Assembly: GCA_002479485.1 (NCBI GenBank) | Contig: DLNM01000045.1 | Location: 1 to 64,000 of the forward strand | Length of the DNA stretch: 64,000 nt | Direction: 5' to 3' | From: Firmicutes bacterium UBA7510 | Lineage (GTDB): Bacteria > Bacillota > Clostridia > Tissierellales > Sedimentibacteraceae | Shown: positions 17,436-25,829 of the stretch, one piece after another | Layout: every line of letters starts with the position of its first letter | Position numbering within the stretch: position 1 is the stretch's first letter | Position numbers and translations under genes: made by a program | The notes under the pieces: generated by a model | Databases searched by the model: none | What the model was told of the DNA's origin: nothing | The model's input: the letters and a program-made list of their open reading frames with translations, nothing else

Positions 17436-17645
17436 ATGGCAAAAGCAGGTATGAGAAGACCAAGTCCTTATGATAAAAAAAATCATGGTACACAAAATAA
17501 TCAGACAATGCATCACCAGAAGAATGCACAAGCTCCAGTTCCCGAAATTCAGGGTGCAGCTAAAACTGGCAATGCGAAGGCAGGTTCAGTCAATGCTCCT
17601 AATTGGGCAAGAGAAGATTATAAAACTGGAGATAAGTTTAAATAA
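17436..17645 (+). CDS. Small basic conserved protein of unknown function
   Basis: 69 aa, starting MAKAGMRRPSPYDKK, rich in Gln, Asn, His and Lys and with no hydrophobic core, so probably disordered. ATG at 17436 follows TAGGAGGTATCACG; an earlier in-frame GTG-like start lies upstream of that site and is not needed. An overlapping 72-residue frame at 17470 has no ribosome site and is a shadow. Proteins of this look, with PRPS/HGT and PVPEIQG motifs, are in my recollection found in clostridia, but I cannot name a family. Confidence 0.72.
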   Translation: MAKAGMRRPSPYDKKNHGTQNNQTMHHQKNAQAPVPEIQGAAKTGNAKAGSVNAPNWAREDYKTGDKFK

Positions 17646-17687
17646 CTATAAGAGTTTTTTTACCTTATATTATGCCAAAATGGGCTA

Positions 17688-17715
17688 AGCAGACTGTGTT
17701 ATTGTGCAGTCTGCT
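17688..17715. terminator. Hairpin between convergent genes
   Basis: AGCAGACTG (17688-17696) pairs perfectly with CAGTCTGCT (17707-17715). No T run follows on either strand, so it is a weak or shared terminator. Confidence 0.5.
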
Positions 17716-17731
17716 ATCCCTAAAAGATATT

Positions 17732-18442
17732 TTATGATAAAGATATTAGATTTGCTTTGTGTATATATTCATTTATTATACTTTTACTTAAGTTTATATA
17801 GCTATTACATTTATCTAGAATAGTTGAATCACTAGTAACTACATTATCAAATTTTTCTAATACTACATCAGCATTATTAACTAAAATTACGTTTGCTATT
17901 ATTTTATATTTATTTGAATGCTCTATGATTCGAATTTTAAGGTTTCCAGAGTTGGATACAGGTGAGTCTAAATAAATATTAATTACTTTAACTTCCTTTG
18001 ACTCTAAAAATTTAAATATATACTCAATTGCTATGTCTGTTTTATCTATTAGTTTGTAAGTGCCTCTAAGTCCAGCCAGATCTCTTATTAATCCATCATC
18101 ACCAACAATTAAAGTTCCTCCTGATAATGCAACCTCCAAACTTATTATCAGATTAAATCCATCTATATTTAGTATTTCATCTTTTATTTCATTTATATTA
18201 AGTTCCTTTGATTTTCTAAGTATTTCATTTTTAGTGCTGCAAGTACCACGCTTTAGAGCATCTCTTTGTCTTGTGGAAAATTGATAACGTCCTCCAACAA
18301 AATTCATTATAGATTCTAATTTGTAATCCCTATCTAGCAACCATTTTATTTCTTCATGGGCTTTTTTAATTTTAAGTAGTTCTTTTTCAGAAAACCATCT
18401 TTTATCATTTAAATCAAAACCTCTTTTTGATGTTTTAGTCAA
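17732..18442 (-). CDS. DUF434-family protein
   Basis: 236 aa. Typical features: N-terminal KAHEEIKWLLDRDY and FVGGRYQFSTRQRDAL with a following basic-Cys segment (KRGTCST), then the nucleotide- or metal-site-like NIDGFNLIISLEVALSGGTL and the DDGLIRDLAGLRGTY motif. The family is widespread in clostridia and archaea; its function is unknown and it may be a nuclease-like fold. The gene faces away from the 69-aa gene and stands alone. Confidence 0.85.
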   Translation of the reverse strand: MTKTSKRGFDLNDKRWFSEKELLKIKKAHEEIKWLLDRDYKLESIMNFVGGRYQFSTRQRDALKRGTCSTKNEILRKSKELNINEIKDEILNIDGFNLIISLEVALSGGTLIVGDDGLIRDLAGLRGTYKLIDKTDIAIEYIFKFLESKEVKVINIYLDSPVSNSGNLKIRIIEHSNKYKIIANVILVNNADVVLEKFDNVVTSDSTILDKCNSYINLSKSIINEYIHKANLISLS

Positions 18443-18510
18443 ATTAAACTCACCAGCTTTTCATAATGCTTTATATAACTGTAGTTTTTACATAAATATA
18501 TTTAATATAA

Positions 18511-19866
18511 CTAAGCCACATTATCTTCAAGCAAATTCTTTTTGTATTCGATATAATATAGGACTCCGGCAATATCGGCTAAAATCCAGCCAATAGGAAC
18601 TGATACCCATATACCAGTTACACCAATTGTTGGTATTGCAGACAACAGATAAGCCAGTGCAACTCTGGTGCCTAATGAGATTACCGTCAATATAACAGAT
18701 ATACCAGGTTTGTTTACCGCCCGATAAAATCCGTAAAAGAGAAACAGAAGCCCGATACCAAAGTAAAATGTCGCTTCAATCCTTAAATAATTCACACCAA
18801 CTTCAATAATATCTGTATTAGTAGCATCAATAAAAATACACATCAAAGGACGTGCAAAAATACATACAAGCAAGCTTACTATGAAACAAAAGGCAAAAGC
18901 ACAAACTGCCGCACATTTAATTCCTTTCCTGATTCGTTCGCTTTTTCCTGCTCCGTAATTTTGCGCAATAAATGTTGAAAAAGCATTTCCGAAATCCTGA
19001 ACTGGCATGTAAGCAAACGAATCAATTTTTACTGCTGCTGCAAATGCCGCCATTACAATCGTGCCAAAACTATTGATTAATCCCTGAACCATTAAGATTC
19101 CAAGATTCATGATAGACTGCTGAATACATGTCAAAAAGGAAAGGCTGGCAATCTCTTTCAGTATGGAAACATCCCATCGAATATGACGTTTCTGTATTCG
19201 TAAATCTGGAAAACAAAAAAAATAATATAGCATAATTCCAATTCCAGAAACATACTGCGATATAACTGTTGCAACCGCAGCCCCTTTTACTCCCCAATGA
19301 AAAACAAGTACAAATACAAGATCCAGTATGATATTCAAAACAGCGGAAATAGCTAAAAAAGCTAATGAAACGACAGAATTTCCGATTGCTCTTAAAAGAT
19401 TCGCAAAGTAGTTATAAAGGAATGTTGCAAAAATTCCGATGAAAATACAAATCAGATAGTCCTTCATTAAACCGGTAATTTCGGAGGGAACCTGTAAAAG
19501 CTCTATAATCGAATCAATTTTAATGAATACGAAAATATTTAATAATACTGTAATAGTGCCAATAAATACAAATGACAGGAAAAAACTATTTTTTAATCGG
19601 TCGAAATCCCTCTTTCCGAATTGTATAGAAAAGAAAGCGCTACTTCCCATACAGAGCCCCAAAAGAATCGCTGTTAAAAATACCATCAGTGTATAAGAAG
19701 ATCCAACTGCAGCTAAAGCATCCACCCCAAGGAAGCGCCCTACAATCAATGTATCCGCAACATTATAAAGTTGTTGTAACAGATTCCCTATCATAAGCGG
19801 AAGTGAAAATTTTAGTAGATTTTTTGTTATGTTCCCCTCTGTTAAATTATATTTCATCCTCGTCAC
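18511..19866 (-). CDS. MATE-family multidrug/cation antiporter
   Basis: 451 aa with twelve predicted membrane segments in two homologous halves. The start EGNITKNLLKFSLPLMIGNL and the motif LQQLYNVADTLIVGRFLG are classic for the DinF/NorM-like MATE branch; the second half has QQSIMNLGILMVQGLINSFG and AFSTFIAQNYGAGK. It exports drugs or metabolites in exchange for Na+ or H+. It is divergent from the Lrp-type regulator at 20001 with 134 bp between, a layout that suggests regulation by it. Confidence 0.93.
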   Translation of the reverse strand: MTRMKYNLTEGNITKNLLKFSLPLMIGNLLQQLYNVADTLIVGRFLGVDALAAVGSSYTLMVFLTAILLGLCMGSSAFFSIQFGKRDFDRLKNSFFLSFVFIGTITVLLNIFVFIKIDSIIELLQVPSEITGLMKDYLICIFIGIFATFLYNYFANLLRAIGNSVVSLAFLAISAVLNIILDLVFVLVFHWGVKGAAVATVISQYVSGIGIMLYYFFCFPDLRIQKRHIRWDVSILKEIASLSFLTCIQQSIMNLGILMVQGLINSFGTIVMAAFAAAVKIDSFAYMPVQDFGNAFSTFIAQNYGAGKSERIRKGIKCAAVCAFAFCFIVSLLVCIFARPLMCIFIDATNTDIIEVGVNYLRIEATFYFGIGLLFLFYGFYRAVNKPGISVILTVISLGTRVALAYLLSAIPTIGVTGIWVSVPIGWILADIAGVLYYIEYKKNLLEDNVA

Positions 19867-20000
19867 ATTCCTTTCGTAATATAAAACATGCTATATGCTA
19901 ATTATAATACCAAATATTATTCATATCGTCAATAAATACTTACTATTTGTATATTGGATTGTGTTATAATTAAATTAATTAAAAACCAAGGAGAATTGAT

Positions 20001-20459
20001 ATGTATTTAGATAATTTAGACGAACTCGATCAGAAGATATTATCATTACTTACTAAGAATGCAAGATATTCTTATTCAGAAATCGGAGATATTATCGGAC
20101 TTTCCCGAGTTGCCGTAAAAAGTCGTATTTATGCACTAGAAAAAAAAGGGATTATAGAAGAGTATACTACTATTATCAATCCCCAAAAGATTAGCGGCGC
20201 TGTCTCATGTTATTTTGAAATTGAAGCTCAACCTCAAGCTCTTAATAATATCATTGATAAATTGTATAAAAATGATACGGTTACACAAATTTATCGAATG
20301 AGTGGAAATTCTAGCCTTCACGTTCACGCAGTTGCATCCTCTCAGGACGAGCTTGAAAATTTCATCCGCAATGAAATAGATTGCCTGGAAGGAGCCATTT
20401 GCGTTAAATCACACGTTATATTATCTCGTATAAAAGACGTCAAAGGATTACGTCTTTAA
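20001..20459 (+). CDS. Lrp/AsnC-family regulator
   Basis: 152 aa. N-terminal winged helix (LDELDQKILSLLTKNARYSY, SEIGDIIGLSRVAVKSRIYA) followed by the RAM ligand-binding domain (VSCYFEIEAQPQALNNIIDK through VHAVASSQDELENFI). The length is that of the family. GGAG precedes the ATG. Divergent from the MATE exporter, so the exporter is the most likely target; an amino acid or small metabolite would be the usual effector. Confidence 0.92.
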   Translation: MYLDNLDELDQKILSLLTKNARYSYSEIGDIIGLSRVAVKSRIYALEKKGIIEEYTTIINPQKISGAVSCYFEIEAQPQALNNIIDKLYKNDTVTQIYRMSGNSSLHVHAVASSQDELENFIRNEIDCLEGAICVKSHVILSRIKDVKGLRL

Positions 20460-20535
20460 ATTTTTTTATGGAAATATACGCTTCAGTATTATATAATATA
20501 AATAATAATGATAAAATAAAAACATTTGGAGGAAT

Positions 20536-20808
20536 ATGATGAAAGTAAAAGTCTGCGTAGGTTCAAACTGTACATTTTTAGGTTCAATGAGTATTTTAGA
20601 TCAAATTGATGACTTAAAGGATATTATTAGTGACGATCCAGATAATTATAGGGATGAAGACTTAGAAGTAGAAGCAATCAAATGTTTAGGATTTTGCAAA
20701 GGCACTGATGAAAAAGTGGCACCTGTTGTAGTAATAGATGGAGAGCCAATGTATAATGCTACAAGTCAGATTGTAATGGAGAAGATTATTAATAAAATTA
20801 GAAAATGA
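20536..20808 (+). CDS. Small thioredoxin-like [2Fe-2S] ferredoxin (NuoE C-terminal-like)
   Basis: 90 aa with four cysteines in the NuoE/thioredoxin-ferredoxin pattern: CVGSNC near the start and CLGFC around residue 50, followed by PVVVIDGEPMYN. It should carry one [2Fe-2S] cluster. It ends 27 bp before the hydrogenase gene, with which it is surely co-transcribed, so it is a probable electron partner. GGAGG precedes the ATGATG start. Confidence 0.88.
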   Translation: MMKVKVCVGSNCTFLGSMSILDQIDDLKDIISDDPDNYRDEDLEVEAIKCLGFCKGTDEKVAPVVVIDGEPMYNATSQIVMEKIINKIRK

Positions 20809-20835
20809 CAGAAGAAACATGGAGGAAGAATTGTT

Positions 20836-22341
20836 ATGAAAGAAAGTTATGTTGATCTGATAAATATAAGGAGACAGGTATTTGCAAAGATTGCTCGAAT
20901 GGCTTATGAGGGTACGGATTTAAGTGAGTTAGAGAAAGCATCTTTTGAAATTTTACCTGGAGAAGTGGCTACGTATAGAGATAGTATATTCAGAGAGAGA
21001 GCAATAGTAGACGAGCGATTAAGACTTACAATGGGATTAAATGCAAGAAAACCAACTGAGTATCATAATGTTGCTGATGGGATTTCTGAAGTTGATGTAG
21101 ATAAAATTCAATTTATTGAGCCATTGGTAAACGTTATTACTTTTGCGTGTGAAGCATGTCCTACTAAGGCATTTTATGTAACGGATAATTGCAGAAAGTG
21201 TTTAGCTCATCCGTGTACTAATGTCTGCCCAACAAATGCGGTTTCTATAGGAAAGAATAGGGCAATCATTGATCAAGATAAATGCATAAAATGTGGAAGA
21301 TGTAAGGAAACTTGTCCATATAGCGCAATTGTAAAATATGAAAGGCCTTGTGCTGCTGCATGTGGTGTTAATGCAATAGATAGTGATTATTTAGGGAGAG
21401 CTCAGATAAATATGGATAGATGCGTATCCTGTGGAAATTGTATTGTTCAATGTCCTTATGGAGCGATTTCGGATAAATCTCAAATTTATCAGCTTATCAA
21501 AGCATTGAAGACTAATAATCATATGTACGCCATTATAGCTCCGTCATTTTTAGGACAGTTTGGACCATTAGCTTCACCTGTTCAAATATTTGAAGGTATA
21601 AAACAGCTTGGGTTTGAAGATGTTGTAGAAGTAAGTTTGGGCGCGGACATCACAACTTTGCACGAAGCAAAAGAATTTCTTGAAAGAGTACCGAATGAAA
21701 TTCCTTATATGGGAACTAGCTGCTGCAATTCTTGGGCAATAATGGTTAAAAAATTGTTTCCAGATCAATATGAATATATATCAGATTCTGCTTCTCCAAT
21801 GGTTGAAACGGCAAAATATATTAAGAAAAAGGATCCAGATGCAAAGATAACTTTCATAGGACCTTGTATTTCTAAAAAGTTAGAAGCGTTAAGAGATGAT
21901 GTTAAGGATTATGTACATTTTGTAATAACCTATGAAGAACTTATGGGAATGTTTGTTGCCAAAGGAATAGAATTGTCAGAAATAGAAGTATCAAAAGAGA
22001 TTCAGGATGCTTCTTCATTAGGTCGAGGCTATGCTATAGCAGGAGGAGTGGCAGAAGCAGTTAAAAAGACTGCTCTTGCAATTGATCCGTCAAGAGAGAT
22101 AAATGTTGAGGGTGCATCTACCTTGCATGAATGTGTAAAGCTTATGAAGATTGCAAAGGCAGGAAAGAAGAACGGATATCTGCTTGAAGGTATGGCATGT
22201 TTAGGTGGATGTATTGCCGGACCAGGAACAATAGCTTCATTAAATAGAGTTAGAAAAGCAGTAACAGAGTTTAAAAACCAAGCAATATGCACGTCTCCAC
22301 TTGATAATGAGATTATCGATGAAAATTTAAGAAGCAAATAA
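20836..22341 (+). CDS. Monomeric [FeFe] hydrogenase, group B-like
   Basis: 501 aa. N-terminal cysteine-rich region at about 104-210 with two 4Fe-4S motifs (CIKCGRCKETCP at 150-161, CVSCGNCIVQCP at 196-207) and further Cys near 105-131. The H-cluster domain has L1 TSCC at 294-297, L2 GPC with Cys344 and L3 MACLGGC with Cys455 and Cys459. L2 is GPC rather than the MPC of classical group A enzymes, and L1 is TSCCNSW, which points to the group B type. It makes or oxidises H2 during fermentation. It lies behind the [2Fe-2S] gene and has no NuoF-like subunit beside it. Confidence 0.92.
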   Translation: MKESYVDLINIRRQVFAKIARMAYEGTDLSELEKASFEILPGEVATYRDSIFRERAIVDERLRLTMGLNARKPTEYHNVADGISEVDVDKIQFIEPLVNVITFACEACPTKAFYVTDNCRKCLAHPCTNVCPTNAVSIGKNRAIIDQDKCIKCGRCKETCPYSAIVKYERPCAAACGVNAIDSDYLGRAQINMDRCVSCGNCIVQCPYGAISDKSQIYQLIKALKTNNHMYAIIAPSFLGQFGPLASPVQIFEGIKQLGFEDVVEVSLGADITTLHEAKEFLERVPNEIPYMGTSCCNSWAIMVKKLFPDQYEYISDSASPMVETAKYIKKKDPDAKITFIGPCISKKLEALRDDVKDYVHFVITYEELMGMFVAKGIELSEIEVSKEIQDASSLGRGYAIAGGVAEAVKKTALAIDPSREINVEGASTLHECVKLMKIAKAGKKNGYLLEGMACLGGCIAGPGTIASLNRVRKAVTEFKNQAICTSPLDNEIIDENLRSK

Positions 22342-22360
22342 ATCGTTCATTTTAGACAGA

Positions 22361-22391
22361 AGATAGGGGATATTTTACCTATCTTTTTTTC
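22361..22391 (+). terminator. Terminator of the hydrogenase operon
   Basis: AGATAGG (22361-22367) pairs with CCTATCT (22378-22384), followed by a T run to about 22390. Confidence 0.75.
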
Positions 22392-22429
22392 TACATAACA
22401 ATCTTTATAAAAATTAGGAGGAAATATAT

Positions 22430-22972
22430 ATGTCAAATTTAGAATTACTCGATATATTGAAAAAACGTTTTGAAGCTAATATGAATCGCCATGAAGATAT
22501 TGAATGGACAAAATTACAGGCTAAGTTGGAAGCTAATACTGAAAAACTTTGGTCTCTTAGTGAAATGGAAAGAACAGGTGGGGAACCAGACGTTATTAGT
22601 TATAATGAAACGACTGGAGAATATATTTTTTATGATTGTTCAACGGAAACTCCTATAGGTCGCAGAAATGTTTGTTATGACCTTAAAGGTCAGGAAGAGA
22701 GAAATAGAAAAGGTGTGCACCCTGAAGGTAATGCCATTGATATGGCAACTTCCATGGGTATAGAAATTCTCGATGAAGAACAGTATAGAGGGTTGCAGAA
22801 ACTTGGAGAGTTCGATATGAAAACATCAAGTTGGGTGAAAACTCCTGCCGATATTAGAAAACTTGGAGGTGCTATTTTTGCTGACCGTCGTTATGGGCAA
22901 GTTTTCATATACCATAATAGTGCCCCATCTTTCTATAGCGTTAGGGGATTTCGTGGCTTATTAAGGGTGTGA
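22430..22972 (+). CDS. DUF4256-family protein
   Basis: 180 aa that matches the family throughout: an N-terminal helical region (LLDILKKRFEANMNRHEDIE), WSLSEMERTGGEPDVI, YIFYDCSTETPIGRRNVCYD and the C-terminal AIFADRRYGQVFIYHNSAPS. The function of the family is unknown; the conserved Asp-Cys and Arg positions suggest an enzyme. A good AGGAGG site precedes the start. The gene at 23014 follows after 41 bp and may share the transcript. Confidence 0.88.
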   Translation: MSNLELLDILKKRFEANMNRHEDIEWTKLQAKLEANTEKLWSLSEMERTGGEPDVISYNETTGEYIFYDCSTETPIGRRNVCYDLKGQEERNRKGVHPEGNAIDMATSMGIEILDEEQYRGLQKLGEFDMKTSSWVKTPADIRKLGGAIFADRRYGQVFIYHNSAPSFYSVRGFRGLLRV

Positions 22973-23013
22973 ATTTTATTTATATAAATTGTGAGAAAGG
23001 TGGATGTTAACCA

Positions 23014-24090
23014 ATGAAGAATACTTATTGGATAGAGGAATGGGCAAAGATAAGACAGGATGAGGTTGTTCGATTGCCGGAAACATTTAAAGTTCATGAA
23101 TGTTTTATAAAATTTATTTCTAAGGAAGATTTTATAACTGCATTTAAAGAAATATGGGACATTTACATCAATATATATGGTGATATTGCTAAATTCCCAG
23201 AAATCTTTGGAATGCCGCTATATAAACCTGAAGATTTTAATTATTTCACTAAACAAGCAAGAGATTCCAGAAGTGCTGCATATCGTCCATTTATTCTATT
23301 ATATAATCTTCTGATTTCAGGGGATTTTCGAAATGGAGAATTTATTATAAATGTAACTAAGTTCAAATTAATCAATAAGGTTAAAAATATCCATATTCTT
23401 TTTGAAAGACTGAGCGATTATGGATTCTTATTTGAGGGGTTAAAAAACTATAGAGTTACAAATCAAAGTATTTCAATGTCATATGCTGATAATGCTAATG
23501 TTATGTCGGTGTTAAAACTTATGGCTGATAAAGCTTATTTAACAAATAGACTTAATGATTTTCTATGTTGTCATTATAAACTGTTTCTGGATGACATGAA
23601 CACTACAAATTATGGTTATAATGCAGATGTTGTCGCTGATAAAATGCACACTAAGGAAGAACAGGAATTTATAAATACAATAGATGAAACACTGCGGGAA
23701 CTGGGGTATTTTTCTCAACCAAAGTCATGGAATGAAGGGCCAGGTTATGCCTATTATGATAAAGAAAGTGTAATGAAGGCAAATGGTCCATACCACTATT
23801 GGATGTTATCATGGAAAACTAAACTTGTTTTATATTTGCGCATTAGAAATGCTTCAAAATGTTTAGCATATCTTAATCAGTGTCCAGATACTGTAAAACA
23901 GATTTTTTTAAGAAGTGACAGCGGATGCGTGAATCGAATAAATGGCACGTGTCAATTTGGTCAAGAGTATACAATTGATGAGAATACTTACTGGAGATGT
24001 GGCTGCTGTAGTGCTCCATTTTATTTTAGTCCTATAAAAGATGATATTCCACATTATATTAAGCTGGTTGAATTAGGTTTAAAGAAATAG
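23014..24090 (+). CDS. Unknown 358-aa protein with C-terminal cysteine-rich module
   Basis: No family recognised. The N-terminal 200 residues are helical with aromatic-rich segments (FKEIWDIYINIYGDIAKFPE). The C-terminal part from about 225 on shares a module with the protein at 14519: hydrophobic LVLYLRIRNASKCLAYL, then spaced cysteines (GCVNRINGTCQF, WRCGCC) and the IPHYIKLV end. A metal-binding role is plausible but not shown. The start is ATG 23014 with AAAGGTGG upstream. Confidence 0.75.
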   Translation: MKNTYWIEEWAKIRQDEVVRLPETFKVHECFIKFISKEDFITAFKEIWDIYINIYGDIAKFPEIFGMPLYKPEDFNYFTKQARDSRSAAYRPFILLYNLLISGDFRNGEFIINVTKFKLINKVKNIHILFERLSDYGFLFEGLKNYRVTNQSISMSYADNANVMSVLKLMADKAYLTNRLNDFLCCHYKLFLDDMNTTNYGYNADVVADKMHTKEEQEFINTIDETLRELGYFSQPKSWNEGPGYAYYDKESVMKANGPYHYWMLSWKTKLVLYLRIRNASKCLAYLNQCPDTVKQIFLRSDSGCVNRINGTCQFGQEYTIDENTYWRCGCCSAPFYFSPIKDDIPHYIKLVELGLKK

Positions 24091-24149
24091 ACTGCCTTGA
24101 ATTTGACTATTTATCTTTATTATGCTAAGCTTAATGGAAACACTCCGAA

Positions 24150-24297
24150 TATCATTATGATAGTGGGGGAACCAATTTTAGGGGTGAATCTTGTTGTTTA
24201 AGATGGGCGACTTGGGAGCCCTAACCCGTCAGCTAATCCCATAGGAGAACACCAAGCGAATGACGAAGCTCTATACGAGTTAGTTTATCCGCTTTTT
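24150..24297 (+). ncRNA. c-di-AMP riboswitch (ydaO/yuaA type)
   Basis: The leader carries the conserved blocks of the ydaO class in order: GGGGAACCAA (24165-24174), GGGGTGAATC (24181-24190) and the segment from GGGCGACTTGGGAGCCC through TAACCCGTCAGCTAATCCC (24205-24240). An inverted repeat with a T run near 24250-24297 (AAGCG ... CGCTTTTTT) would form the intrinsic terminator. The class turns genes off when c-di-AMP is high and often controls potassium and wall genes. It is placed about 110 bp before the antiporter. Boundaries are approximate. Confidence 0.87.
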
Positions 24298-24409
24298 TGA
24301 TGTACAAAAAAATACTAACGAAGGAGGTATAATAAATATCAAGGTTTTATATTTGTAAAAAGCGTTAAACGAGTCATAAGGTTTAATATTATGATTTGGA
24401 GGAAGAAAA

Positions 24410-25633
24410 TTGAATTTACTATTGAAAATCAGTATTGTAATGTTAGTTGGAATTATGGGTGGAAAGGTAGCAAGAATCTTTAAACTTCCTAATGTATCAG
24501 GCTATTTGGTGGCAGGTCTATTTTTGGGACCTTCATTCTTTAAATTCATTAGTTCATATGATATGGAATCATTTTCAGTAATTAATGAATTAGCTTTAGC
24601 GGCGATAGCATTTAGTATAGGTAACGAATTTGTTATTAAAGATATGCTTAAATTAGGGAAAACCATTGTAATTATAACTCTAGCGGAGGTTATTGGAGCC
24701 GTAGTTATTGTTTTCACTGTCATGTATTATTTACTGAATCAACCTTTTGCATTTAGTATTGTAATAGCCTCAATGTCAGCCGCTACAGCCCCAGCTGCAA
24801 CTTTATTAGTAATAAGGCAGTTTAAAGCTCACGGACCACTAACAAAAACAATATTGCCAGTAGTTGCATTAGATGATGTATTTGGAATAATAGTTTTTGG
24901 AATAGCCATGGCATTGGCAAAATTATCAAGAGGTCAACAGGATTTTTCCGTAGTACAAATTCTTAGTGGACTGGTTATTGAGATAGGGGGTTCCATTTTA
25001 TTAGGTTTAGTTATGGGATTGATTCTTGCTCTTATTGCAAAACGATCCAGTAATCGTGATGAACTTCAAGCAGCTACTTTAATGTCAATTGGAATATCAA
25101 CAGGAATTTCTATTGTTTTAGGTTTATCACCTTTATTAACTTGTATAGTAATGGGTACTATGATAGTAAATATTTCGAAAAAATCAAGAAGAGTTTTTGA
25201 TTCGATCGATGATTTTATATCACCGGTCTATATTTTATTCTTTACTTTAGCGGGTGCCAGCTTAGATTTAAGTATATTAATCAGTGTTGGCTTTATTGGG
25301 TTCGCCTACGTATTAGCTAGAGCTGGGGGAAAAATGCTAGGCGCATGGAGTGGAGCGAAGATAATGAAAGCAAATCCTATGGTTACCAAATATCTTGGAT
25401 TAGGTTTGCTCCCTCAAGGTGGTATATCAATTGGACTTCTTGTGTTGGTCCGTCAACAATTACCAGAATTCGCAGTGGCAATTGGTACCATCATAATGTT
25501 TAGCGTATTGATTTATGAAGTTACAGGTCCTATATTTGCAAAGCTAGCGATTCAAAAAGCTGGTGAAATAAATGGATTAGAGAAAAAAGATGAAACATTC
25601 AACGAAAATGTAACACAGCAAATAGTGACGTAA
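24410..25633 (+). CDS. CPA2-family cation:proton antiporter
   Basis: 407-aa membrane protein with about 12 hydrophobic segments. Landmarks: the start GKVARIFKLPNVSGYLVAGL, then ASMSAATAPAATLLVIRQFK and the transport-site pair in VALDDVFGI, and late LGLGLLPQGGISIGL. These fit the KefB/NapA-like CPA2 group; K+ or Na+ specificity cannot be read. The TTG start follows GGAGGAAGA. The c-di-AMP riboswitch upstream implies expression falls when c-di-AMP is high, in line with control of potassium balance. It lacks the C-terminal TrkA-N/C domains of KefC. Confidence 0.92.
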   Translation: MNLLLKISIVMLVGIMGGKVARIFKLPNVSGYLVAGLFLGPSFFKFISSYDMESFSVINELALAAIAFSIGNEFVIKDMLKLGKTIVIITLAEVIGAVVIVFTVMYYLLNQPFAFSIVIASMSAATAPAATLLVIRQFKAHGPLTKTILPVVALDDVFGIIVFGIAMALAKLSRGQQDFSVVQILSGLVIEIGGSILLGLVMGLILALIAKRSSNRDELQAATLMSIGISTGISIVLGLSPLLTCIVMGTMIVNISKKSRRVFDSIDDFISPVYILFFTLAGASLDLSILISVGFIGFAYVLARAGGKMLGAWSGAKIMKANPMVTKYLGLGLLPQGGISIGLLVLVRQQLPEFAVAIGTIIMFSVLIYEVTGPIFAKLAIQKAGEINGLEKKDETFNENVTQQIVT

Positions 25634-25661
25634 GTAATTTAATATATCTCTAATTGATCAC

Positions 25662-25706
25662 AAACCTCACTTGGTTATATTAAAAATTAAAGTGAGGTTT
25701 TTTTTT
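25662..25706 (+). terminator. Terminator after the antiporter gene
   Basis: AAACCTCACTT (25662-25672) pairs with AAGTGAGGTTT (25690-25700) and a T run follows. Confidence 0.88.
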
Positions 25707-25829
25707 ACAATTATATATGTTTGTATAAAGGGAATGTTTACTACATAGAATAAATGATAGTTTTACACTTTGATAACATAAATTCTGCATTAAAACAAAA
25801 AAAGCTAATTTATTAAAAGGAGCAGCATT

